Source: Pomacea canaliculata
Taxonomy: Eukaryota; Mollusca; Gastropoda; Architaenioglossa; Ampullariidae
NCBI RefSeq assembly: GCF_003073045.1
Contig: NC_037596.1
Location: 10,227,950 to 10,291,949 of the forward strand
DNA: 64,000 nucleotides
Direction of reading: 5' to 3'
Part shown: in pieces, positions 24,760-36,692 of the stretch
Layout of the letters: every line of letters begins with the position of its first letter
Numbering within the stretch: position 1 is the stretch's first letter
The notes under the pieces: generated by a model
What the model saw: the letters and a program-made list of their open reading frames with translations, nothing else
Databases searched by the model: none
What the model was told of the DNA's origin: nothing
Position numbers and translations under genes: made by a program

Positions 24760-27700
24760 GACTGGTTAATTTTATTCGAAATTACGGTTCATAATTACCA
24801 AATCTAATTTTTTGCATCTATGTTCGTCCCTTTTGCTATTTTCCACTTTTCTTACTAATAACGTTAAAGGTAGATAGCTGACCAAAAAAGCAGGATTTAA
24901 AGGCAGAGTTCAGAGGGGGCACAAAATAGCATAGCAACAGACACGTCTCACTATGGAAGTGGGATATGATTGCCCAAATTTGCCAGGTTTGCGTTAAAGC
25001 CATTCGCTACTGGAGGTAACGGGCAAGCGAAAGCAGGGAAGTCAGACACAACGAAGTTGGCAAGGCGGCCGAGCTATGATGATTCATCTTTTGACTTGGC
25101 TTTGTCGTCCGTCTCCTTAAATAGAATTCGTTTGGGACTGAGAAAATAGTAGCAGATCTGGCCAGCGCTACTAAACACAAACAAGAACCATTATTAAAAA
25201 ATCAATTGTAACTCCGAAAGAATAATACGACCTTTGAAATAAGGTTTTTCCTGTAAAATTGGCAGCGAGGACATCAGACTGCTTTGATTGACTCATCAGA
25301 ACTCCCAGTCACCTGACAGAGGGGCAAGAAGAGGTAACAAGCGCCCAGTTTTTTGTGGTAAAATAAGAAAAGCCCCCGCAACGGAGCCGTCATGGCCAGT
25401 CCACACGCGCCACGAGGCTGGACGCCGCGCTCAAAGCGGAATTTACTGACGAATAGCGGAGAACGATAAAACGGTCGATGGTAATGAAGAACAGATGACT
25501 CAAAGTCGACCCCATGCTGACATTGAAGGACAGGAAGCCGGCCCACTTTGCAGGTCGTTGGCTGTATCTCCATTGGAGTCGTGTCCATAAATAGATTGCC
25601 CGGTAGGTCTCGTCTGCTACCGTGGTTCCCAGTAATGGCGTAGATAACACCCCATTGAAGGAAAAGCAAGCTATACTTAGATTAAGTAGGAACAAATAAC
25701 GAGTGTTGAAACTGGATTCTGATTGAGTCGCGTTCTGTTGTTGGTGGGTGTGGGGGTGTTTGGAGAGTATTTCTGTTCGTGGAGGAGAGTTTCTATGACC
25801 TATTTTGTTGTTGCCGTTACGGATTGACAAAACACAGAAGGAGCCATCAGTGTGGAATCACGCCGGTTGATCATCGTCGATCGGCAACAGATCACGGCAG
25901 AGCAGGAGTGTGGTTCGGGTTGGTAGTGAGGACGATATTTCATCGAACAAGGGGACAAAATATGGAACGGTCTCAAAAGAGGTCTGGAAAGATCTCTGAC
26001 AGCAGAGTTTATAATATCCGTAAAAATTTTATTATCGTGCTTTGCATTCCTTTAAAAACTTCCCGGGAATCGATGCCAATGGTGGTTATTTTGCAAGTCG
26101 AGCCCTCAGTGATGGGAGGGAAGATATAATCTGCTGCTCTTTAATCGCTTCAACGTAGGCCGGAACGACATGTGTCAGGGGGTGACTTGAATGTTGCGAA
26201 AAGTTGGCAATAAAATTTGGCTGTCAAATATCTTTATAGAAAGTCTGAGTTAAATCAACATGTGTTCAGGTTTTTTATGTCATAAGGATGAGCCTGTTAG
26301 CAATAATTCAAGCAAGGAGTTGATTTTCTAGCTAAAACCAGTTCTTTTAAACTTGTGTGTCAAGGGCATTTTTAAATGAGTTAAAGTCCTAAGGGACAGT
26401 AATATATTAATTATTCACTAGATCTAGAGTTTTGCAGGTTTGTATTTTAACTGAGTAAAGACGAGTTACATTCCACAATATAATGCTGTGATGAGTCTTC
26501 GTATGGCACAACGAATACTGAATGCTCTTACCAGAATCTTCCATCGTGCTCACCTGAGTGTGTGCCGTCAGGTAGCCATTTATCGGGGAAATCTTCTACA
26601 CGAAACTTTTTCTTTCAAACAATGCCAGAGACCCTCGACGAGAAACAAGCTCACTTAGAGCTACCACAGAAAGCTCCGTCGCGTGTTGCGGACACCTGTG
26701 GCCAACCCGTCCGCACACCGTTGTCGGAATGAACACAAACACCCACCGTGATCCACTGGACTCCAGCGATAGAAGCCGGAACACGTGTATTCGCTGACAG
26801 TCCCTCCTCGTCCTCAGTGGGACGGCACAGTCGTACACACCGTTAGCAGCTCGCAACGTACAGGGCAGACAGGAAGCCAGACCTCGCCTTCACACCGGAA
26901 GTGGCGTTTGTGGATCATGGTCAGAAGGCTGCGAGAGGGCTAACTTGGTACAAACTCACGCTTTGCACTCAAAGGTACTACCACTTCGCCGGAGGAATCA
27001 GTCTGGTCTGTTGAGGATATTTAGTGAAAATGACGGAATGGAGTACAATCCATCGTCGAACCATACTCAACAGTCTTGATACAGTGTCACAGAGTCTGTG
27101 TAAGATGATGCCTACTGACTGGCGGTTCGCGGTACTTAGCGGTTGTTCTCGGGCGATGTGTGTGGTCGTGTTCACAGAAGTGTCTCATCAGACTCCATTC
27201 TGAGGACAAGTCGGGCCTAAAATTACGATCACAAGACTGTACGGGAAGTGGTATGCAAGGTGATCATACAAGTAATACTATTTGTGGTCTCACAACAAAT
27301 ATGAAACCAATTGTAGTTCCTCAGGAAGAGAGGAAGCCCAGTTGCTCCAACAAAAACATTTTGGATCACGAGGACAAGAAAGAGTGGGTTTTACGTGACT
27401 GAAGGAACAAAGGGTAATTAGAAAATACTTTTATATTAATCCAATGCTGGGAAAGACTAACTGCAATCTTCAGAAATGGTACTGTTGGTTTGTCTGGTTT
27501 TGTTTTTAACAGATGAGCATCATATTCACAGCACCACACGAGCTGTTCACCAGGTGAAGGACATTCCAACAACAGCTGGCCCGCAAAGGAATGTAAGTAG
27601 TCATAGAAGCCCACAGACCTTTCTCGAAAGATATATCTAAGAAAAAGTCCTGCGTTGTGTGGTTAGTTTCCATAAGAGATGGTGTCATCAGCCCACTTTA

Positions 27701-29497
27701 GAATATATTTGTAGTATTGTGGTTGGGGCCAATTTTAGTATTACGAAGTTTTTTTTTAAACGCCAATCATAAGCCATTGTAAGGGACTTTTGCCAAATGT
27801 ATGGAACAAATTCAAGAGAACGCGTTCCACCTTCCCTTCGACTTCATGCTAGCCTAAAGTCCCTCCGAGCTTTATACATTCATAATCTACAGAAATTCCA
27901 TGAATTCATTTCATTTCTTCAAGTGTACTTGTAGCATTGTCACCGCTGCTGAACACTAGTCTCATTACACGCAGGACTGCTGTAGGGACAGTGAGGTCCC
28001 TCGTCCTCTCCTCCATGACACTCCGGCTCTAGGTTGCACTCCAGGTGGTTGTGGTGGTAGGATTATTCCTTGTTTGAATGAGTTATATTAGAGGGGGCTA
28101 GTGGCGTGGGGTATGTGGTGACAATCCAAGAAGTCACGCTGTGCCACAACGGCCGAGGCAGTTTGCAGTCTCATAGCGGGGGCAAATGTGAATATAATTC
28201 ATGTGAAGCCACCGCCCTCATTGCCTGGTCGCTCTCCAGTCGAAGAGTTGTAACATGCGGTGGGGTTGTTTCCACACTTACTGGACCCTTCTGGTAAGCC
28301 AGAAAGTCTTGTGAGGAAAGGATAAGAGATCCATTGGTCCGTGTGACTGTGTACAGTGGACAGTTGTTGACAGTTGTTGGCGTTCCTTTCCAGGGTACAT
28401 AAGTATTGCTAACATCAAGAGGCATGGCACGTTGTGCTTGAAGAACTGCGTGAATCATCATCACGTGACATCCGGCAGTAAGCGTGTGCTGTGGCGCTTT
28501 GATACCACAGGGATAGGACTTGCTTACTGTCATCAAACCCGTGTGACATCACATAGCGCCGACACTGGGGATGTAAAGACTATAGGAAGTGTGTACAACA
28601 ACGCTTTTCTCCACTGCCTCAAAGTGGTGTACTTTCAAACTCCAAAGTGAGGTGAGACATTTAGGAGACTGTCATATAAGAGGAAGAAAGATTGTTGGTT
28701 AAGACCACTTTACTTGTTGGCTATTAGTCTGGCGTCTCCTGGTGGCTTTGCACGTTGGGTTAAGAAAAACCTTTGGACATCTTTTGTTGTGAGAGTAGGT
28801 TACTTCGTGTGGTATATCCGGCTCAGAGGGTTGACTTTGGTGATTGTGGTGATGCTCGATCAAGCATGGATCCAGCAGGTAATGGTAACGACAAATAACT
28901 TCGAAATGAAATAGCCATGTAGGTACTGGTCAAACGGAACAAGACATGTCTATAGAGTCGCGGGAACTGACCTGTGGGGACTGTTTCTTCCTGCCCGATT
29001 TCCATAAATCACGACGCTCTTAAGCAGAAAACTGAAAATCACATTTTGTTAATATGTCCGCACTCATTTGTATCGATAAAAAGAGTTTGAGTCTGTTTTG
29101 CGCTGTGTTGTGTGATTAGCGAGTGGTTGGAGTAATCGGTAAGTTCAGTTCTATTTACTGTATGGTATACATTACTCTGTGTTTTTTTTTACTATCCTAT
29201 GGTTCTCGTCTGACCGTTTCCGTGTCAAATACCGCGACCCTTGGACTTCCGCTGAGTTGCGGGATGTCGTATGTCCGCTGGGCTCATTTTCCGTTTTACA
29301 ATGAATTCGACTAATTAAGTTGTGCATGGTAGTTTAATTTTCAATATGCGGTGTCCTGTATGACATGAAGGGACATTAGTATAACAATACCTGCCACTAA
29401 GTATCCTTTTTTCTGATAGACATAAAACTTTTGGTGTTCGGCCGGTCTCTTGGTGGTACAAACATGCCGAAGCAGGAGAGGAAGAGTTCGATCATCG
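24760..29497 (-). pseudogene. Broken copy of the minus-strand GRL101-like receptor gene
   Basis: This is the copy-A counterpart of the receptor gene at 36693-40731, in the same orientation. Recognisable pieces appear in shifting frames: part of the CUB-like and anchoring region near 28.2-28.5 kb (LILSSQDFLAYQKGPVSVET), the end of the C-type-lectin-like module near 27.4-27.6 kb, LDL-receptor class A remnants near 26.6-27.2 kb, and the TM3 end FFITIDRFIVLRY near 25.45 kb. Frames break every few tens of bases through single-base insertions, so no product is possible as written. Whether this is a true pseudogene or sequencing error is discussed under findings. Confidence 0.75.
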
Positions 29498-31283
29498 TAA
29501 ATGAGTCTCGTGTTGACCGGCTACACTCCTAACATGCTCCGTTCCGACAACTGTTTCCGAGTTTGTATGAAACATTTTTTTTTGGTTTTTTTTTTTTTTT
29601 GTTTTGTTGGTGTTGATGTGTGTATTGGTTTGCCGTTTTTATGGTGGTATTTCAGGAGTGTAATACCTTTAAGCCATAGTACTCCAGAACGAAGTTGCAG
29701 CAACACTTATAACAATATTTTTTAAAGTGTGCTGGCTTTATCTACAAACATTTATTCTTTTCCCAGTTTGAATTCATCAGAAACATTTTACTTCACGCGA
29801 AACGAAAGTCTCGTGGTTTAACCTAGTTTGTTTATCCACGGTCATCTCTGTTCCTCTCATCAATCTCATACTTCACACCAGATGTTAATGCATCTTTCCC
29901 TCAACACTTATCATCAACCTCAAGCCAAAGAGTTTTCTGTAATTCAATCCCACTCTAAAACTAACGGTCACGGTCACCTCTTTGCTGGTCATAGAATGCA
30001 GTGAATGTGTGTGGGTTTACCGTGTCTAAGAGAACGGCATGGATCAATTGCGTGGCCTCTCCTTCTGCAATCTTCTGAAACAAAATCATTTCCACCACTG
30101 GAAAGCTAAGTTGTGGGAGCTAAGACTAAGCTACCAGACTCACCAAGTAAATCTGCTCACAACTCATTCAAAAAGCGCCAAACATATCCGCAACAAATAA
30201 AATCGGACACACGTGAGTTCCGACTTTCATCCATTTACTACTGTCAACGGCCACGCCCTAGTATTGTTTAATCATGTAAAAACTATTAAGTTTCATATCA
30301 ATATAGAGGTAAGATAAAGCACATCTGACAGTAGGTGGTGTCTAGTTTGTGGAGAAATTTGATTAAATAAAAAAGCGCAATATCTTGTTTTTCCAAAACA
30401 ATTTTTTACTGTTCCTAACAGCTACTGATATATACACTATGTCCACTGCTATCTGTGTTGTTTAGTCAATAATAAGAAATAAAAACAAACTGTTTCTGTC
30501 TGCATCTTATGTATCAAAACAAAAATAAATAGTTACGACCCTAAAAACATGTTTTTCTCTGGAGTCTTTAATAAAAATGTCCAAATATTTCTTCCTATCA
30601 AGCTAGTACTGCTGGGTTCTCCCTTAAATTTAACACCGTGATCTGTGTGTGTGCTCCTAGTGTGTGCTGTGTTTTCACCATATGCTCACTTCTACTTACG
30701 ACAGTGCCTAAAGTACTATTAAATTATTACCTTTTTGAAACACATTTCTTCTCAAATTTTTAAAATTCGAGTTTGATATTCGCTACTCAGTGAGAAAAAA
30801 ATTCGAGATTTCGTCTCCGGTTTTCTCCCCACTGCCGTTGGTTAAAATTTCTCCATCTTTCCTGACATTTAATTCATTAAAAATACAAAGCATGTGTCTC
30901 CAAATGCCATTTAAGTAAACATAACCGGTAACATTTAAATAACAGATTTGAGACAACAGAGGTTTTATGAAGTCTAAGCGTCTTATCGAACAACATGTAA
31001 CAAGTGTTGTACGGTCTGGACTGGCAATAGTTCTAATGACACAGTTTCACTTGATTTCTGTTGAACGGAAAAATGGATAAATAGGCTGTAGTAATCCTAA
31101 CATGAATATACAATCAGTACTTAAAAGGGCAAAAAGAAGGATGCACAAAGTCAATTGATACAACGATTGCTAAAAAAAAGTTTCTCTTACCTTTCACCGA
31201 CGAGATAGTTAATATTCTTTGTCACAACCAGAGGATTTGAACGGTAGTTCTGAATCGTGGACGAAGCATCATGTGACTCCAAC
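29498..31283. other. Intergenic of copy A, matching 40732-42359
   Basis: It aligns with the divergent spacer of copy B, for example the block TGTGAATGTGTGTGG near 30002 against 41136. It carries the same indel pattern and no independent gene. Confidence 0.7.
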
Positions 31284-34200
31284 ATGATTTTCTTGAATAC
31301 TTCTCATTGGTGACATTTTCTTGCTTTAGATGTATGGAGACATTTTCACTTCAGATTTGCGAAGGCGACACAGGCAGCATGGAAATACGCAAAGTAGCAT
31401 TTCACCAGAACCAATACTCATCATGTCACTGGATGACAACACCGGTTACCGGAAGTGATGATCATTCTAAGCACCCACATTGTATTTCTCCATCTTTATT
31501 CAACCTTTCGATTTTAAGCTTTGACTAGTCGCGAGATTAGAAATAAAGTCATACAGATTTTATGGGAAATTGCTCAGTACAACAAGTCATCGGACCCACA
31601 CTTGATCTAAGCTGGAATATATATGACTAGCCAGTGTTCGAAGAGACGAGCAGACAGACCTGAACCATTTACGAAGTCAATGCAAACACATGTTGTAACA
31701 CAGAAGATGATTACTTTCTTCAGCCAGACGGCGTGTTCATTCACGTTTAATCAACAGGAATCTTGATTGCTACCCTTGATATTGCTCGTTCCCTGTGAAG
31801 CAAGTACGTTGACAGTCCAGCTCGGACTACTCTAAGAGCTGGAACAAGACGTATCATCACAACTTCAAAGATGTGAGGGAATTTTCAGATCGACGACCAC
31901 CCTACCTTCGTCAAGCTACGAGCGTCTTTTCCCGTTGTTCGCTGGGTGGCCACAACAGATATTTTTTCAAATCAGGAACAGTTAATGCCATCATCGACTT
32001 TAAATAAGGTTTACGCCAACGACGAGACTTTCGAATGACTGTCCTCTCGTGAGTACGTCCCCACGTACCGGCCAAACCCCGTGAAACCACGTGGGGCTCT
32101 TGACGAGAAACAGGAGCACCCGTGCTTTATGAACGCTTCTACGTACTGTCACAATGTTCCCCCCAAAACCACCAGTGGTTATGGTCTAGTTTCATATATC
32201 GAACCACTTCTTATTGAACGTATGGAATCTTTGCCTCAATGATTTTCCATCACAACTCGACGAAATTAATCATGGAAACTTGTCACTGAAGATGGAGATT
32301 TGCTATAAATTCAGTAGTACCTACTCTTGTGCCATCATTTCTATACAAGTTCGTTTCTACGCACAATATGTTTCGGAAGAGGTTTAAAATGAGTTTTTCG
32401 TTTCACACTGTCATGAATCGCCAGTGCCAAGCTGGCAGCGGGCTTGTGGGATTGTCCGTGCCTCACTACAGCAAGTTCAAACAACACCTGGAGTGCATAC
32501 CTGGAGCCTGAGTGCCACGGTGGAGCACAGCACGAGGGGCCAAGATGTTTTTCAGCAGTTTTGCCTTGTAAACGCCTCGAGTTGCTGTGGAAATACAAAT
32601 GCTGTCTTCCATTTTTAATCCAAAGGATACTCAACCTGGTTCCTCTGCTAGTCGGCGAGTGCAGAAACAGAGGCGGTAACCTTGGGCAACCGAAGACTAA
32701 GCTAGGAACGGAAATGCTTTTAATAAAAATGTATCATGTAGAGAAGGCGCCATTTGATATGCATGTAGGCTTTGTCAGTACATACGATGGTACCTTACCC
32801 CCACAGTACAAGAAAGTCTTAGGTCTGGTTCTGATGGCACTGTTGCTTATGATTATGTTTATCTCGCCTTCTCAGTGGGTGAGAATAATCTGTGAGCATA
32901 TATAAACACACACTGCTCCGTTTTCTCTCTGCCATTTTGATGACTTTGCACTGCAGCCTTGCATCCAACAGTTCAAGAGGGAATTCCGTTGTGTGAATTT
33001 ACACCTCCCAACACTGAATGTGTCTAAAATGTCTCTACAGATGTTCAAGCTTTAAAAATGACCATGTCACAAAACAACAACAATAGTCTCTCATAGTATC
33101 GCTGTTCCTGATGGATCACTTTACTTTCGACTTTCCTGTCATGTGACCAAGCTAGCTGCCCATGTGGTGCCACAGATGTCGATGACCTGCTCTGCATTGT
33201 CTGGACCTGGACTAGGAGCAGAAAATCTGTTTTGACCAACATGTTTGTGTGTCGGGACCACAGTAACAGTCTTCCCTACAGCTTGTGTGTGTGATTTCAG
33301 ACCCTGACTGCCTGGATGAGTCTGACGAAAGGTTTTTGCGAAACGAACTGACCATCACTGTGATGGGTTCAAGTGTCGTAACGGTCAGTTGCATCGAACT
33401 GTAGCAAACGCCTGGTAACATCGACAGGACTGCTGGGATGCCTCCGACAGAGGACTGTGTCACGTTTCAAAGAATGGACAGTCCCAGGACTCCCTTTCAT
33501 GCACCTCCGGCAGGGTGATAGACTTCTCTCAGCAAGGATGACATTATCTACAAGGAACTTAACAGTTCTACGCAATGCCCAGACAACGCACTTCCGGTGT
33601 CCACCTGACGTGTTACTGTCTACCTGTCTACGTGCGGTTGTAACGGCGTGTACGACTGACCCTATGATCACCGAGCGCACGAGAAGACTGTCGCGAGTTA
33701 CACCGTGTCCAGGTTTCTAACAGGTGTCCGCGCCTCCACCGTGTGTGTGCACGTTGACCACATGTGTGACGGCCGGACCACGTACACAGTGTCCACAAAA
33801 CACGACGACGAACTGTTCTGTGAGCTCACGTACTTCCCCATGGTGTGTATGCCAGGGAATGGGGCGTTTGTTTGTCCAACGATTGTTTGATACCCAGAAA
33901 CTTCCCTGCCATGACGTTATTTAGACGCCAGCGGGTCTGGAATGTCCAACCACAGAACTGATATGCCCCAGCATCCACCTCGTGTGGCTCAGTCTCTCAG
34001 CTCCTGTAACTTACAAATATCTTTCCAACATGTCACTTCCTAGTCTCCAAAACACTGGACCTGAGTGAAAAACCTCATTACCCTGCTCGACATGTCGTAT
34101 TTTATGCAAATTGAAATCTCCCAAGTTCTTTCGCTTCAGTGGCAATCCGATCCACCAAAACCCTTCATTAACTAGTTACACTGCATTCCATTCGTCTTTC

Positions 34201-35327
34201 TTACTTATATCTTGATATATCACGAACTGTATTCTTAATCGGCTCTTGAAGAGGAAAAATGTTTTTCGTTTTTCCGATATCAAGGTTTTTAAATATGTCT
34301 TTCAGTTGATTAAAGTGTTTGGTTTCTGAACAATTCCACAATACATTCACAACCTGACTGAGTTAGACATCAGAGGAAACGTTGACATTGAAAATAATTC
34401 CCCAGAGAAACTCTGAGGTATCTGAGTGTCACTTCGGACTATTCACGCCAAGCTATCTATCACTCTTTGCTGGCAAGAAATTCTTCCCGATGTGGAGGGA
34501 TTTGCTTTGCTTAGCACCGATCGACAGTTTTTCATCTTTGTCAGAATCACTGTTGCGTTCAAAACCTCTGAAGGTGATTCTCTGGATCCTGTGTTTCACG
34601 TCCATCGCAGGAAACATCTGTAGTGCTATATACACTATTTTCTTAGAGACAGGAAAGATTAGCTGGACCTTCAGGTTTCTGATGATTAATTTAAATTTCT
34701 CAGATCTCTTTCATGGGTATTTATCTGTTTGTTATTGGATCTGTCGCAGATCAGGTGTATGGAACATTACTTATGGCACGAGCAGTCGTGGACAGGGCAG
34801 TGGACACCTCTGTCAAAGTTTCGGCGTTGTTTTCTTCGTCTCAAGTTGAGGTGTCTTTGATGACTTGGTCCTCCTAGCAGCACACTGCATGTTGTTATCA
34901 AGTCTATAAAAATAATCACTCACAATATTTCTAAACCAAAATTAATAATTCGTATCTGCTGCTGCCTTCAACCTGGATCGTTGGACTAGTTCTCGCGGCT
35001 TTGCCGTGTTTCTGATGACACCTCAGCCAGATTTTTACCGGCAAAACTCGGTCTGCTGCACCTTTACCGGTTCATAAGGATGGTTTTCATCGGTGGACCT
35101 ATGAATTGTCCGTTTTTGCTGTCCTGAATCCTGTTTTAGTATGACGGCTGACATATTTTATTTCTTCAGCATAAAGAAGACAGAAACTTGCGTCCAGAAC
35201 GATCATCCGAGATTGTGGAAAGAAAAGCTACTCGACGACTAACCCTTCTGCTAGTTACAAAAACATTGTCTTGCTCTCTTATGAGTTTTGTGGGGCTCAC
35301 GACTCACATGGGGACATCGTATTCATT
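31284..35327 (+). pseudogene. Broken, 3'-truncated copy of the plus-strand GRL101-like gene
   Basis: It aligns with 42360-46206 from the ATG to the codon region encoding HMGTSY between TM6 and TM7. It then stops at the copy A/copy B junction, so TM7 and the tail are missing. Pieces seen in different frames include LTTASSNNTWSAYLEPECHG-like sequence near 32.5 kb, LDL-receptor class A fragments near 33.5-33.9 kb, and the TM1-TM2 block SIAGNICSAIYTIF near 34.6 kb. Indels are less dense here (about 5% net length gain) than in the left half of copy A. Confidence 0.78.
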
Positions 35328-36692
35328 TCTTTCTTTTTTTAAGTTTTCTTGTTCTCCTTTACTTGCTTTTGCTTCGCAACAAAAGATATAAAGTTCCACC
35401 GCTAATATTTTTTCTTTTTTGGTCTTTGAGTGGTGGTCGGGGTTTATACATATAAATATATATTTTCTCTTTCACGTTTGCCTCACTTTCAGACAGTTAA
35501 AAAGGTTTCCAATAAAAGAAGATTTATCTTGCACAACGGCATGAAGACAGGCAATGTTCAAAAAGAAACGCTCGTGACCTTTCAATCACTGGAAGTGGAA
35601 GGAGAAAGTGAGGGACGGAGGGAGAAAGGGAGGGAGCGAGAAGATGGAGACTAGCCTTTTGTCGTTTCCAGCTTTGTTTGCTCGCAGTTTGTCACAAGAG
35701 CAAGGTTTTAACTTCCGACAGCTGGTCCAACAAACAAAATTCGCTGTGCCGCTTCTTTCATCTAACAAATGTATATATTTACATGTATTTACCACACGCA
35801 TTAACGTATTAATTATTTTGTGTAAATTATTCTATTATTTTATTGCCTACTTATGTATGTTATTACATAGTTATGGCACACAAACTTTTCTACATTGTTG
35901 TACTACCCAGCAAATAAAATTCGAAAAGTAAATATCCTCAATGTAAGCGTCTGATACGCAGTTGTATAAAGATCACGTGATACACCCTTTCTAGGGCACG
36001 GAGCGTGAGTGGACCGTAGTTCTCTCCCCTTATCATTGTTATCTCCCTTCGGTTAAACCCATCCTTGCATATAGGTTAGAACAAGTATTGAATGTAGCTT
36101 TAGGCATGGAGTGCACTTTTAGTGGGAAACCTTCTCCGAGTACACTAGAAACCAAACTGCGGCGCCTTTGTCGTTTACAGGGAGAAATCACGTGACAGCA
36201 GGAAGACATTAAAAGTCAGTAGTGAGATATAGGTATTGCCATTCTGTTTGTACCCGTCTGGCGTACGTGTCCTACTCTCCACCCCGTCCAAATCAATCCA
36301 GCTGTTACATGGATACCTGCTGCTCCCCAAGAATTCAAGGATCATGGGAGAACCTTTTTTTCTATCTTTCTATTGAATCCAACATTTCGATTTATTTAGT
36401 GTAATACTCAACAGCACGCTTACATTTACCGTTAATGTTCTGGTGTAATTAAGAAAGCAACTGATCATGCCTTCACATAAAAAAAAAAAACCATCGGAGC
36501 ATCGTTTATATGAACCTTCAGTGAGTTGAGCAGTATTTTTTGCTTTTATTTCTGAGGTAAAAATGCAAGCATAGTTGCAACTGATATGACGAGTTACAAT
36601 AATGCGTTTCGTGCACACGCTGTAACCAAGATTACCGAAAGCTGTGAAGACAAGTTAATGGCATCGCTTCTTGAAAGTAATGACTGGTTATT
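35328..36692. other. Downstream flank of minus-strand receptor gene
   Basis: No supported gene. It matches 22973-24760 of copy A. It includes a purine-rich GGAGGGAGAAAGGGAGGGAG stretch near 35620 and a poly(A) run near 36480. Confidence 0.6.

Larger units (their letters stand above)
22973..35327. repeat. Tandem unit copy A, indel-rich
   Basis: Almost the whole interval aligns in order with copy B (35328-46206). Landmarks: 23351 with 35596 (TGGAAGGAGAAAGTGAGGGA), 23987 with about 36090 (GAATGTAGCTTTAGGCATGG), 28528 with about 39935, 31284 with 42360, and 35316 with 46198 (GGACATCGTATTC). The offset falls steadily from about 12.2 kb to 10.9 kb. Copy A is therefore about 13% longer through dispersed 1-3-base insertions, often of a neighbouring base, with some deletions. 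One block near 23230-23330 truly differs from copy B. Copy A ends inside the GRL101-like coding sequence and copy B starts directly after. Confidence 0.85.

Noticed and set aside
33100..33900. LDLa-like frames in copy A taken as separate small genes
   Set aside because: They are frame-shifted pieces of one receptor copy; each aligns to 44100-44870 of copy B.
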